From Porogramme epimiltina (Eukaryota > Basidiomycota > Agaricomycetes > Polyporales > Polyporaceae), in NCBI GenBank assembly GCA_900155495.1, contig FTLJ01000709.1:18570-82569 (forward strand): a DNA stretch of 64,000 bases, written 5' to 3'. The position numbers and the translations under genes were made by a program. Position 1 is the stretch's first letter; each line of letters opens with the position of its first letter. Under the pieces are notes generated by a model. The model saw only the letters and a program-made list of their open reading frames with translations, did not search any database and was not told where the DNA came from. Below are positions 12,415 to 22,193 of the stretch, piece by piece.

Positions 12415-12504
12415 TAGGAAGCCTGGCAGTCCTCAGACTACCAGAACTCCATCTCCTCCCCATCCACACATAACCAACACACTCAAACTCACGCGTCCTC
12501 CGCA

Positions 12505-13693
12505 ATGTCCTCTGTGAATGTGAAGACCAGCGTCAAGGCTACAGCTGTAGTCCTTGGTGGCACTGGGCTCATTGTTAGGTATCCTTGTTATAGCTTTCAT
12601 GACTGACGACGTGTGATCTGATATTCTTGCATCCCAGGGCTCTTCATCTCAAGATGCCTCTTGACTGAATACCGTACCGCATTCCCCACTGTCCGTGTCA
12701 CCACTCGCGATGTCAACTCTCCCGCGGCCCGCGACCTGGCCGCCCTCGGTGCTGAAGTGCACTCCTTCAACGATCCTCTCGCCAACGTCCTCACAGGCGC
12801 GAATGTCGTCGTGAATGCCATGCCGCCACACATTTCAGACGAGGATAGAAAGAAGGCCGTGGCTGCGATTTCTGCTACTAGCTCCGTGAAGGTGTACTTT
12901 ATGAGCGAGTTCGGAGTGTGAGTGCCTTTACAACAGCTACGCCTAATCCCGCGCTCACGTCATGTGTTCAGTGACTATTCTCTGAACGACTTCCCTGGGT
13001 TCGAGCATCACGAGTGGCCGTTGAAACGCGTTATCACCGCCGAGTCGAACGCTGCCATGGGTGACAGAGTTAAGATCATCGCGCTCATGGTGGGCGTGTT
13101 CCTCGGCACATACAACTCGCCTTACTGTGCGTCGCGTATCCTACGCCCCGGTTTCTATCGATACCACACTGACCCGATCTTCTATTACACCAGCGCAATA
13201 TCTCGGCGTCGATATCAAGAACAACACGTACAAAACCCTTGGTGACCCGAACGCTCGCTTCTCCCTCACGGCCGAAGTGGACATCGCGCGCTCAGTGGCG
13301 CAGCTCTCTGTGCTCTCACTTGACCCAGCGACCGCCGCGACAGTGCCCTCCGGTATTCGTGTCCAGTCCACGACGATCTCCTACGCGGACCTTGCGGAGG
13401 CCGTCGCGCGCGTGCGCGGTGTCCCACAAGCAGAAGTTGTTTCGGAAGACATCAAGGTCTTCAAAGACGGGTTGAAGGCGAACCCGTCGGACAACATCTT
13501 TGACTACCTTCGGTGAGTGGTCTGTCGCAACTTCATGGCTTATTGAAACTGATGCATAGTCGGTCGTGATAGGGTCCTCATCGGGGAGGGGAAGATTGAC
13601 TTCTCGGGCAGAAACCACAACGAGCTCATCAACCCAGGCCAGAGCATCTGGAAGTGGAAGACTCTCGAGGAGCAGATCCGTGAGGTTGCTTAG
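12505..13693 (+). pseudogene. NmrA-like NAD(P)-binding reductase, copy 1, with a mutated first splice donor
   Basis: The spliced parts align along their whole length with the intact paralog at 15462..16631: MSSVNVKTSVKATAVVLGGT, then LFISRCLLTEYRTAFPTVRV, PHISDEDRKKAVAAI, YFMSEFGV, DYSLNDFPGFEHHEW and the end IWKWKTLEEQIREVA. The nucleotide-binding motif GGTG is kept. At the first exon end the paralog has G|GTAGGT, but here the bases after position 12574 are TTAGGT. Either nearby GT (12574 or 12579) joined to the acceptor shifts the frame and gives a stop soon after. No other in-frame ATG precedes the PPHIS segment. All later exons are open, so the lesion looks recent, or splicing is non-canonical. 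NmrA-like proteins are Rossmann-fold reductases or redox sensors; the substrate is unknown. It could still be functional if an alternative first exon exists. Confidence 0.7.
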
Positions 13694-13984
13694 CTAGAAT
13701 GCTTAGTCGATGATCAAGTAGTTCAGTGTCGAATCCTCGCAACGAACTTCAATGTTGATTTGTTTCCCTCAACGCTGTTAGGGTGTGCCTGGTATGCTTT
13801 TCGATGTTTGTGAGACGGCTACATTCATGTCATCACAGGGTTCGAGATGTCTGGAGTATTTCATGACGTTTATTTCAGGTAAAGTTGCAGATCGAGCTTC
13901 ATTGGATAACCAAGTTATTACGTTTCATAGCAGAAGCCAAGAGCTTCTATGAAAATAGGCTTTCATCTATCGTCAGTTCTCACA

Positions 13985-14075
13985 CGGAACACGGCTTGGA
14001 CGTTCAATGGAAGAGGTGGTTTATCTGACGAAGGGGGTCGGCGAAGGGTCGGGTATCCCACACTCACCGGTGCCA
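13985..14075 (+). repeat. Right copy of the duplicated promoter segment
   Basis: Direct repeat of 11779..11885. It lies about 1.4 kb before the second NmrA-like ATG instead of about 0.7 kb; the difference is close to the length of the inserted element at 14101..14821. Confidence 0.55.
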
Positions 14076-14100
14076 TACGGCGGCAAACACTGCCAGCAAT

Positions 14101-14821
14101 AGGGGAGGTCAAAGCTGGGATTCTGACGCGGATTCTGGGCGGATTCTGAGAACGATTCTGAGACCAGAATCCTGACAAAATCCCGTGTCGCTCTGACCAC
14201 CCCGCCAGACAACCTGATTCTGACACGATTCTGGACCGATTCGGATCCTGGGATTCCCAGTCCAAGCGAGGCAGGAGGCCCAGCCTTGGCATGTAAACGC
14301 CCTTCAGATATCTACATTTGACAGTGTATGGTCTGGTATTCAGGTATCAAGTGCAGTGGGTGGCCTGGGAGCATAGCAGAAAGCTTTCTATGTAAGCTGT
14401 GAAGTTTTCTCGTGTTTTCCAAAGTCTCCGGTGAAGACTTGATGCGTGCTTAAGGTAACTCAAACACTAAGAATAGGGCCACTTATAAGTTGAGTGTAAC
14501 ATACGTCTAATACTGTCGTACAGGGCTCTTTTTGTGCCCCTTACAGTTACTATTCTCGAGAAACTGATGCGAATGAAGGAAGGGAAAGCGGAATGGATGT
14601 AATTACATAATCAACCAACGGGGGCGTTGCCTTAAAAAGCATGCGGCCCAGAATCGCGAGGCTCAAAATCGTGATTCTGACGAGAGAAGCAGCTCCGGAG
14701 CTGCTTCTGCGATTCTGCGTAATTCTGCGCAATTCTGCATAATCCGCGATTCTGGCCTCCCAGAATCACATCCAGAATCACATTCATAATCCTCGTCGAA
14801 ATCCCAGCTTTGACCTCCCCT
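14101..14821. mobile_element. MITE-like non-autonomous DNA transposon
   Basis: The 721-bp element is bounded by perfect 22-bp terminal inverted repeats (14101..14122, beginning AGGGGAGGTCAAAGCTGGG, and 14800..14821). Similarity continues inward to about 36 bp with one gap and a few mismatches. The flanks carry either a TA dinucleotide at each border or a 3-bp AAT duplication, so the superfamily stays open (Tc1/mariner or PIF/Harbinger would fit). Many GATTCTG / CAGAATC words lie just inside each end. There is no transposase ORF. It lies in the promoter of the second NmrA-like gene. Confidence 0.75.
14685..14708. repeat. 24-bp perfect palindrome inside the MITE
   Basis: AGAAGCAGCTCC followed directly by its reverse complement. 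It would form a 12-bp stem with no loop. It lies about 110 bases from the right end of the element and is surrounded by GATTCTG words. Confidence 0.8.
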
Positions 14822-15022
14822 AATCTCTTCCACTTGGAACACCGCCTCTAGGTGCCTGCCATAGCTTTCGATTCCTCTTGAAATCGATTTCTAGAGTTGT
14901 TGGTGATTCTGTGCAACGAAGGGATAAGAAAGGTTCGCTAGGCAACCGCCACTGGTGACGACCAAGTTTGCTCACTCAGCGCCTTTCGCTGACAAATCAC
15001 CATCTGAGGGTGGATCAGACGT

Positions 15023-15038
15023 GACGCCGATCGGCGTC
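15023..15038. promoter_or_regulatory. 16-bp palindrome with CCGATCGG core, second copy
   Basis: GACGCCGATCGGCGTC is a perfect palindrome. Its CCGATCGG core (15027..15034) lies 435 bases before the second NmrA-like ATG, matching the site before copy 1. It is a candidate regulator-binding site. Confidence 0.4.
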
Positions 15039-15369
15039 TGACTCTAGTTCAAGTTGCTTGCAGACTACATTGGGGTGTTTGTGGACACGTCACACCCTCA
15101 TACGTGTGCACGTCTTTATGCCTATCTTTGTCTCTCACTTTGACTTGACACCCTTTCCGCTGATTATGAATGATTTTATATGTGAGTATTTTCGAGTCCT
15201 CTAAGTCGTAAACTTTTTCACGTTTGCTTATTGATTTTCAGCTTATTCATCAGGTTTTCAGCCAGCCTGGTCTATAAGGTTCAGTAATACTTTGCTGTGT
15301 CAGCAACACTGTGGTTCATCCAGACCACTTCGTTGAGCGTCGGCTGAGCGCTGCAAGGAATTCATGAAA

Positions 15370-15378
15370 TATAAAAAG
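15370..15378 (+). promoter_or_regulatory. TATA box of second NmrA-like gene
   Basis: TATAAAAAG lies 92 bases before the ATG at 15462 and is equivalent in place to the box before copy 1. Confidence 0.6.
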
Positions 15379-15461
15379 CGCAGTCGTCGCAGATGGATCA
15401 TCAGACCCCAAGCAACACCCTCTCATCCGCCCCCACCTAACACATACCCACAACACTCATC

Positions 15462-16631
15462 ATGTCTGCCGTCAACGCGAAAACCAACGTCAAAGCCACC
15501 GTAGTCGTTCTCGGTGGCACAGGACTACTCGGTAGGTGTTTGTCCGTGCCACCCTTACGCCGTGGCTAAACAGAGTCGTTCCGACACTCCATAGGTCTCT
15601 TCCTCTCGAAGTGCTTCCTCACCGAATACCGCTCTGCTTTCCCTACCGTTCGTGTCACTACGCGCAACGTCGACTCCCCTGCCGCCCGGGAGCTCGCCGC
15701 GCTCGGCGCCGAGCTCTACTCTTTCCAGGATTCCCTTACAAACGTCCTCGATGGCGCGGACGTGGTGGTGAATGCTCTCCCTACACACGTGTCTGAAGAA
15801 GACAAGAAGAAGGCGACCGCAGCTGTCGCAGCTACCAGTTCCGTCAAGGTGTACTTTATGAGCGAGTTCGGCGTGTAAGTGCTCAGTCAATGTCTGCGTA
15901 TTGAATGCTCAAACTCCGCTCTGTAGGGACTATGCCCTCAACGACTTCCCTGGGTTCGAGCACCCAGAGTGGCCAAGGAAACGCATTATCACCGCAGAGA
16001 CTTACGCTGCGATGGGTGATCGCGTCAAGATCATTGCGCTCATCACGGGCATGTTCCTCGGCACTTATTCGTCTCCTATCTGTGCGTCTGCCTCCTTCTC
16101 CCATCTCAGAATACCGCTTACTTGGTGTCCCATCTCAGCCACGATGGTAGGTATCGACGCCAAGAACAACACATACGTCGCGCTCGGCGACGCCAACAAG
16201 CGCTTTTCTACCACTGCCGAGATCGACATTGCCCGCTCCGTTGCCCAACTTGCAGTCCTTTCGCTAGACCCTGCTACTGCAGCAAGCGTCCCCTCAGATG
16301 TCATCGTGGCGCCCGTGACGGTCTCGTACGCAGAATTTGCTGAGACTGTGTCGCGCGTGCGCGGCGTACCCAAGACTGAGGTCGTCGTGGAGGATTTGAA
16401 GGCGTCCAAAGAAGAGCTCAGCAGACATCCAGCAGAGACTGTTTTCGATTATATTCGGTGCGTAACAACTGTTTTGTGGAAGTTAGAAATGAGCTGAGGC
16501 AGTACGCTAGTGTCCTCATTGGCGAGGGCAAGCTCGACTTCTCGACGAGGAACCACAACGAACTCATCAACCCCGGCCAGACCCTTTGGAAGTGGAAGAC
16601 TCTCGAAGACGAGATCCGCGAGATTGCCTGA
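15462..16631 (+). CDS. NmrA-like NAD(P)-binding reductase, copy 2 (intact)
   Basis: Exons join in frame to a protein of about 300 residues. The start reads MSAVNAKTNVKATVVVLGGT with the Rossmann motif GGTGLLG completed across intron 1. Then come FLTEYRSAFPTVRVTTRNVD, GADVVVNALPTHVSEEDKKK, YFMSEFGV, DYALNDFPGFEHPEWPRKR, NNTYVALGDANKRFSTTAEI, DIARSVAQLAVLSLDP and the terminal LWKWKTLEDEIREIA. This matches NmrA-like or isoflavone-reductase-like fungal proteins, which bind NAD(P) and act either as reductases or as redox-responsive regulators. All four introns have GT..AG ends and sit at the same places as in copy 1. The substrate is not predictable. A TATA box, a palindromic site and a MITE lie upstream. 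Confidence 0.85.
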
Positions 16632-17132
16632 ATAGGTCGTCGTCGGTCGAAGCGCGGGTTTTGCAGCCCGACACCCAAGGCTCTGAAACGATCTACAAGA
16701 TGTCTCAATACCTGTGTAATGTAACGCAAATGCAATGCGAGTCGTAGTTTTTCCCATCGAATGCGTGCACGCTTCGCTTCGTCTGTGGTATGCCTTCCAA
16801 CGCACTGCATAACCTGTTACTTGAGTTGTATACTGTAAACACTGACACCAACGCGGCACAGTTACGTCGGATGTACATAGCACGAGGACCTTTGGAAAAC
16901 AACTATATGCTTTCCCATTACTTGCCGAGACACCTGAGTAGAATGTAAATGTAAGTTCTGTAGTAGTATGTGTTTACTATTCAAAGGATCTGTTATATAA
17001 TACGTTGGCAGGCAGTAATCCCACACCCCTAAGCGCGTGATGATCATATCACCCAGGCCCTCAGGCTACCTAATACCCAAATACCTTGAACTTCACCTCA
17101 CATCCCGACTCCTGAGGACTACACTTCCCTCC
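16632..17132. other. Intergenic region before the F-box gene
   Basis: About 500 AT-richer bases containing the 3' flank of the NmrA-like gene and the F-box promoter. No gene or repeat seen. Confidence 0.5.
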
Positions 17133-18991
17133 ATGGCTACCATACATCAAGCATTGAATAATCCGGACATTCTCCATCAAATATTCGAAGAATTCACGCT
17201 TTATCAACCCTGCCAAAAGAGCTCTGACTACCCTCGAATCATAGAGGGCCTACTCACCCGCCCTTGCGGCATCGATATCCGGAGCAGAACCCTTGCTTCT
17301 GCCGCTCTGGTCTGCAAGACGTTCTCCGAGCCTGCATCGAGAGTACTATGGGCAGTACTGTACGAAGGCGTCGAACCTTTATTTCGCGCTTTCTCTGCGT
17401 TCAAGGTGGCCAAAGCCGTGGACCATAGCAACGACAGGATGAGTGGATTTAGTGCGGGCTTGTCTAACACAGATCATTCGAAGATTGTGCGTTCGATTTT
17501 GTCACCTGTTATCAGCGTTTCTCATGAGACCTACTCTCATTATCTCAATGGCAGGAGTGGGACGAAAGCTTAGTACCCACGAAGACCGAACGGGCTCGGT
17601 GTGCGTACCTTGCAACCCGTGTACGGTGCTTTGTGTACTGTCGAAATTATGATGGCCGCTGGGTTCGCCCGCCCTGCTCAGCCCTGCTCTTTGAGTCTCT
17701 TATAAACGGCTCTCTTTTCCCAAACATCCAAATTCTACACTACCCAGCTTTACACCGCTATCATTCGGAGAACGAATTCCTTCGTATCCTACTCGCCTCA
17801 ACTCTCGAAGCATATTCCATCCCCCGCCGCATCACGTCCGACATTAATACGTTCAGCGAAACTCTGGCTAGCATTGCTGTAGTGTGCCGGAACCTTCAAC
17901 ACATCCGCGTTGACTTCCAGAGTTGGCATCCCTCACGTGGTATTTCGCTGGAGGGCTTCCAGAACTTGCAGTCGGCTCATATCGACCATGCTAGTTCATG
18001 CGAGGAGGTTCTACGGATGTTAAACGGCCTCGTTCGTCTGGAATCCCTCATGGTGACATTCCTGGGTCATTTTGAGTCGAGTCTCCAGTCCCCCCTCTCA
18101 GTTAGCCTACCAAGACTACACATCCTGGACATCCACGGAGCTCACATATACACTATTCACCAACTCATATCCTCCCTCACTACTCCACTCACGACGGTGC
18201 ATGTCAACATGGGTAGTGCTTGCCTCTACTCCGAATTCACTCAGCTCATCAGCGCTCTCTGTGCGCCCCGCAACGTCATCTCCTTACACACCCTCAACCT
18301 CAGCCTCACCATCATCGACCGTTTAGACGGCATTTCCGGACGCAATCGCCCAGGCTCCTTTCTCCGGCTTGTCGCTCCCCTTCTGCGCCTCCACTCGCTC
18401 ACTTCATTGACCGTCCACGCCTTGCTCGTGCTACGGGGGCCTGTCATCCAAGACGCTTCGGCGGACACAGAGCAAGTGCGTCACAGCGCACTCGCTATTG
18501 ATGATGTCTCCACCAATGCTATGGCGAACGCCTGGCCGCGTCTCCGTCACCTCACGCTTACCCGTGCGTCTCAGGGTTTCCCCAGGGACGGCGCGTTAGT
18601 CCATCCATCGCTCAGTGCACTCGTCAAGCTCGCGCAGGCATGTCCCGCGCTTGAGGTGCTGGCTATGCACGTTGCTGATGTGGATCGGAACGAACTTGAG
18701 TCACTCGAGGAACAGGCCGGGGCGGACGGGAGGCAACAAACGGCATTGCTGGAGATCCATCCAGGGTGTAATCATAACCAGTCGCGGCCGGTTGACCCGA
18801 AACAGCCGCATCTTTTTGATGTAGACCGTCTGGCCGCCGTTCTGCACCGTCTCTTCCCCAAGCTGAGAGGAGCCAAGCTTTCGCCCCCGTCATCTGAGGA
18901 CGATCCCTCGACTCGCTCATTGGAATATTGGGAGGTAGACAGATTGCTTGAGAAGTTGTATGCTTTAAGCATTGACGCTAGCACGCCATAG
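17133..18991 (+). CDS. F-box domain protein with leucine-rich C-terminal region
   Basis: Two exons, probably 17133..17486 and 17555..18991, give about 596 residues. The N-terminus (NNPDILHQIFEEFTLYQPCQ, then TLASAALVCKTFSEPASRVL and a Trp) is the F-box-like pattern common in the large Agaricomycete F-box families. The rest has recurring LxxLxxL segments (FPNIQILHYPALHRYHSE; SLPRLHILDIHGAHIY; LHTLNLSLTIIDRL; WPRLRHLTLTRASQGF), as expected of a leucine-rich target-binding region. Such proteins link substrates to Skp1-Cullin ubiquitin ligases. Three donor sites would keep the frame (17406, 17418, 17487); I prefer 17487 because GTGCGT is the best match and gives a 68-base intron. The target is unknown. 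Confidence 0.78.
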
Positions 18992-19198
18992 TTACGGATG
19001 TACATAGCTCTGATAGGATACTGTACCATGAGGACGTTTGATATGTGAACCTGTGCTTTTGCGGAGATGCATTGGAATATGTAGCGACAATCCAACGTGA
19101 CAACGTGTAAGCAGCAGTAGTGCGTACCCGTTATTCGAAGACCCACATATTACAATTGTAGGGACCTGCAAGTCTGAGCGTCACAGCCAGGCCACTGG

Positions 19199-19812
19199 CT
19201 AGTCTTCAACCGTCCATTTATTCTCCTTGACCAATTTCTCTCTCTCTAAAAGGTATTTACCTGCGATACTCTCAGTGAAAAAGCGCAACATACAATCTCT
19301 ATATGTACCTTCTTTGTATTTCTGTGTTTGATCGGATGCCTTATGGTAGTACCAGCCCATGCGGTCGTTACAACCCATACAGAACACATCTGCCACCGTG
19401 TGCACACCCGTCCTGATCCGATGACATCATCGTAAGTCTGTAGCGCTAGGCAGAAGGTTGCAGCCGATACAGGACTTACATTAGTGGTCGATCTTCCTTC
19501 TTCCCCATCTTTAAGTTGACAGCGGAGTGCATTAGACTGTTCAGGAAACGGGAGTTGTGAATAAGAGAGGGGGGGGGGAGAACTGCACTGGTTGGATGCA
19601 TACTAGCCACGTCCATCGCGTCCCGAAAATGCTTTACTGATCAGTTCGTCTTGCAACGCCTACGTTATGATTAGATCACGAGGTGCGGAAGAAGGGATTA
19701 TGATACGTACGATGACTGCCGTGCACCGCGCACACGAGAAAGTCGGATGGTCGGCAAAGGCCGTGATCACTTTGGACTTGGAGTCAGAAGTAGGGGTCGC
19801 TGGAGCAGCCAT
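19199..19812 (-). CDS. Yippee-like zinc-binding protein
   Basis: Five exons (19711..19812, 19604..19659, 19480..19536, 19309..19412, 19199..19260) give 126 residues. The spliced protein has CARC at about residue 27 and CMGC about 55 residues later, the paired CxxC zinc site of the Yippee fold. Other family blocks are ALQDELISKAFSGRDGRGYL, HSAVNLKMGKKEDRPLMTG, VHTVADVFCMGCNDRMGW and QKYKEGKYLLEREKLVKENKW. An unspliced reading of the last intron stays open and would insert extra residues between KEG and KYLL, so the exons must be split as given. Yippee proteins are small, conserved and similar in fold to cereblon and MsrB, with roles in nuclear or mitotic structures and, in fungi, in growth. 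The family call is firm. Confidence 0.92.
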
Positions 19813-20178
19813 TGTAGGCATTCGTGAACTGCCATGTGAATGTTGTGGGTGAATGGGGCACGAAGGTCGCAGATATCATACCTTTGCCAGTGTATGGTGT
19901 TGGTTGAAGAGCCTAAGAACGACAAATTGGGGAACCTGAAAGCGTCGACGCCTAAGCACTGCCGCAGATCTGCGTAGACGCCGCGGACCGCACTACGCAT
20001 TACGGACCCATTTGGAGGGTAAGGGTATGGAAAGAGGGAAATAGCAATGCATTCATAGCTACAGCAAGATGATAGCACAGCATATGAAACTCCATATGCA
20101 TGATGATGAACGAACATACAAAAACTCGATAGATCAGTGCACAAGGTCCCAGTCGACAGTCTAGCCCGTACCGCGAAA
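19813..20178. other. Intergenic region between Yippee-like and LYAR-like genes
   Basis: Both neighbours are on the minus strand. The 366 bases hold the Yippee promoter and the LYAR 3' flank. Nothing else is seen. Confidence 0.5.
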
Positions 20179-21668
20179 TCAGGTTGCCACCTTCTTCGAC
20201 TTGTCCTTTCTCTCCTTCTTCTCCTTCTTCTCCTTTTTCTCCTTACTCCTCTTCTCCTTCTTCTCCGACTTCGATTCAGTCGCGGGCGTATCTTCAGGGA
20301 CAGCGGGCGGAGCAGCGTCAATGTCCATCTTGTCCGCCTCCTCCGACGCGCCCTTTTTGCCCTTCTTATCCTTCTTCGGCTTCTTCTCGCTCACCACTGG
20401 CACTTCGGCATCAACCACCTCATCTCGCTTTCGCTTCTTCGTCTTTCCCTCCGCCCGCGGCTCTGTCACGACCGCAACCTCGACCTCAACGTTCGCCTCT
20501 GTCGTCTCCGACTTCGCTCCCTTCTCCTTCTTGTCCTTCTTGCTCTTCTTCTCTTTCACCGGAGTCTCTGCTGAAGGCGCGTCGTCTGCCTTCTTGCTCT
20601 TCTTCTCCTTCTTCTCCTTTTTCGACTTCTTTTCTGACTTGTCGGCGGATTCGATAGATTCAGATGGTTTAGCGGGAGACGATGGAGTAGGAGCAGCGTC
20701 TGCAGTGTCGGCATGTTTGGCCTTTTTCCTCTTTGGCTGCTCGCCACCCTGATTTCCACATCTTCAGCGACGATGGCGCGAAAACAAAATAAATCGACTT
20801 ACCTCAGCAGCGACCTCATCATTAACAGCAGATTTCCGCTTCTTCTCCTTCTTCTCCTTCTTTCCTGCCTTGCCGCCCTCGATCTCCGCCTTCGCATCCT
20901 GCGCGCTTTCCGCCTTCTTCACATCCGCCTTCTCCTTGCCCTTGCCCTTCTCCGACGCGGCGGCGGCGGGCGACTCAGCCTCGGCCGCGACAGCTGTGAC
21001 GGGCGACATCCGCACGGGTGTGCCCAAGGGAGTGCCGTTAGCGCCAGATGCCTCGTAACGTCGGGGGCCTCCCCAGCCGCCTTGCTGCCGCGCCCAGGGC
21101 TGATACTTACCGCCTCCGTTAGCGTTGGCGTTCGGGCGACCATCGCGGTTGTAGAAGCTCTTGTTGCCCGCGCCGCGGGGGCCACCGCTCTGCTGCTCTC
21201 CGGTCTATCGGATGCCATATTATGAGGGGATGGTGGGAGAGAGGAAGAGGATGAGCGTGAAGCGTGAAGCGCCACGGAAGAGCGGGCGTGACGCACCTTG
21301 GGACCTTTGTACAAGCCCTTTTGGTACTTCTCAGCCTCGCTGATGCACGACGTGTGACTCTTGAACTCCGCGGGCCCGCCGAACGTCGTACTGCAGTCGA
21401 TGCAGGTCACAGACGAATGGCACTGCTGGTAGTGCTTTTCGAGCTTGGGTTTCTTCACGGTGTCACCGCATCCTGCGGGCGGCGGGACCCACGTGTGGTG
21501 TGCGAAGGAAGGAGGAGATGGATAGGGAAAGGGAGAGACGCAAAGATCAGAGAAAGTCCTGAACATTCCCGCACAGCGGAGGACTAGTAGGCTCACCATC
21601 ACACCTGGGCCAACGAATCAGTTATACGTTATAGCTGCACGGAACAGCACTCACTGGAATGAAACCAT
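20179..21668 (-). CDS. LYAR-type C2HC zinc-finger protein with long Lys/Glu tail
   Basis: The first exon is 14 nt (21655..21668, MVSFQ), the second is an 8-nt micro-exon (21597..21604) and the third begins at 21472. Only this path gives MVSFQCDGCGDTVKKPKLEK, the invariant start of LYAR proteins. The zinc site continues with HYQQCHSSVTCIDCSTTFGG and FKSHTSCISEAEKYQKGLYK. After the zinc domain come Gly/Arg-rich sequence (NANANGGGKYQPWARQQGGW) and a very long Lys/Glu/Asp tail encoded by CTT/CTC-rich DNA (20200..20640). LYAR proteins are nucleolar regulators of rRNA synthesis and cell growth in animals; the yeast relative is poorly known. The tail suggests nucleolar retention. The call is secure for the N-terminus. 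Confidence 0.9.
21597..21604 (-). other. 8-nt micro-exon of the LYAR-like gene
   Basis: On the minus strand the exon reads GTGTGATG, preceded by CCCAG and followed by GTGAGC. It supplies the bases for Cys-Asp and part of Gly in the zinc-finger start QCDGCGD. Without it the first CxxC cysteine is lost and the frame breaks. Confidence 0.8.
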
Positions 21669-22193
21669 ACTTGAGGACGGTCTGGAGAGTGGGGAAGTGG
21701 AGGAGTGTGGCTGAGGGCGAAGGACAAGCTGGGGAAAGTAGAGCCTCGATCGCTCGCGACTAATCGGAAAGCTGCTGCAGGAAATTTTGTGCACGTGACT
21801 TCGCTGCTTCCTTCGCGAAATACTGTAGTCTGTAGCACCGTGCTACCATCCAGGCCTCCAGCTGCTGCAGTTTCTTGGGCACCGGTGCTGGAGGTGTTTC
21901 CCAATATCAACTGAGAGTATCTTCGGAACGAAGGCCTCACGAGTACATCCACCGCTATTGTGACTATAGAAGCAGGAAGCTTGGTATATATGAAGGCAGT
22001 GTGCATTGCTCAGGACGCGCACACTGGCATTGACCAGTGCTACTGCTACTGGACGAATATGGTTGGAAGTGAAGACCTCTTTGACAGTATACAAGAGGTC
22101 AACGCGGCATTCAAGATGGAGCACAACAGACTATTAACCCGAGCCTTGCACATAGAATACATGATTCCACTCCTCTCGTACACCTCGCCCAGC
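21669..22193. other. Intergenic region upstream of LYAR-like gene
   Basis: These 525 bases hold the LYAR promoter and the 3' flank of the NKAP gene. No gene recognised. Confidence 0.5.

Larger units (their letters stand above)
11165..12504. other. Intergenic region upstream of the first NmrA-like gene
   Basis: About 1.3 kb without a convincing gene. It contains the promoter of the first NmrA-like copy and, from about 11779, sequence that is repeated upstream of the second copy (see the repeat entries). Its left end holds the promoter of the membrane protein gene. Confidence 0.55.
13694..15461. other. Intergenic region between the two NmrA-like copies
   Basis: This 1.77-kb stretch contains the 3' flank of copy 1, the second copy of the duplicated promoter segment, a 721-bp inverted-repeat element and the proximal promoter of copy 2. 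No protein-coding exon is apparent. Confidence 0.6.

Noticed and set aside
12505..16631. Secondary-metabolite gene cluster around the NmrA-like reductases
   Set aside because: No backbone synthase, cytochrome P450 or dedicated regulator lies nearby; the neighbours are an F-box gene and an unrelated membrane protein.
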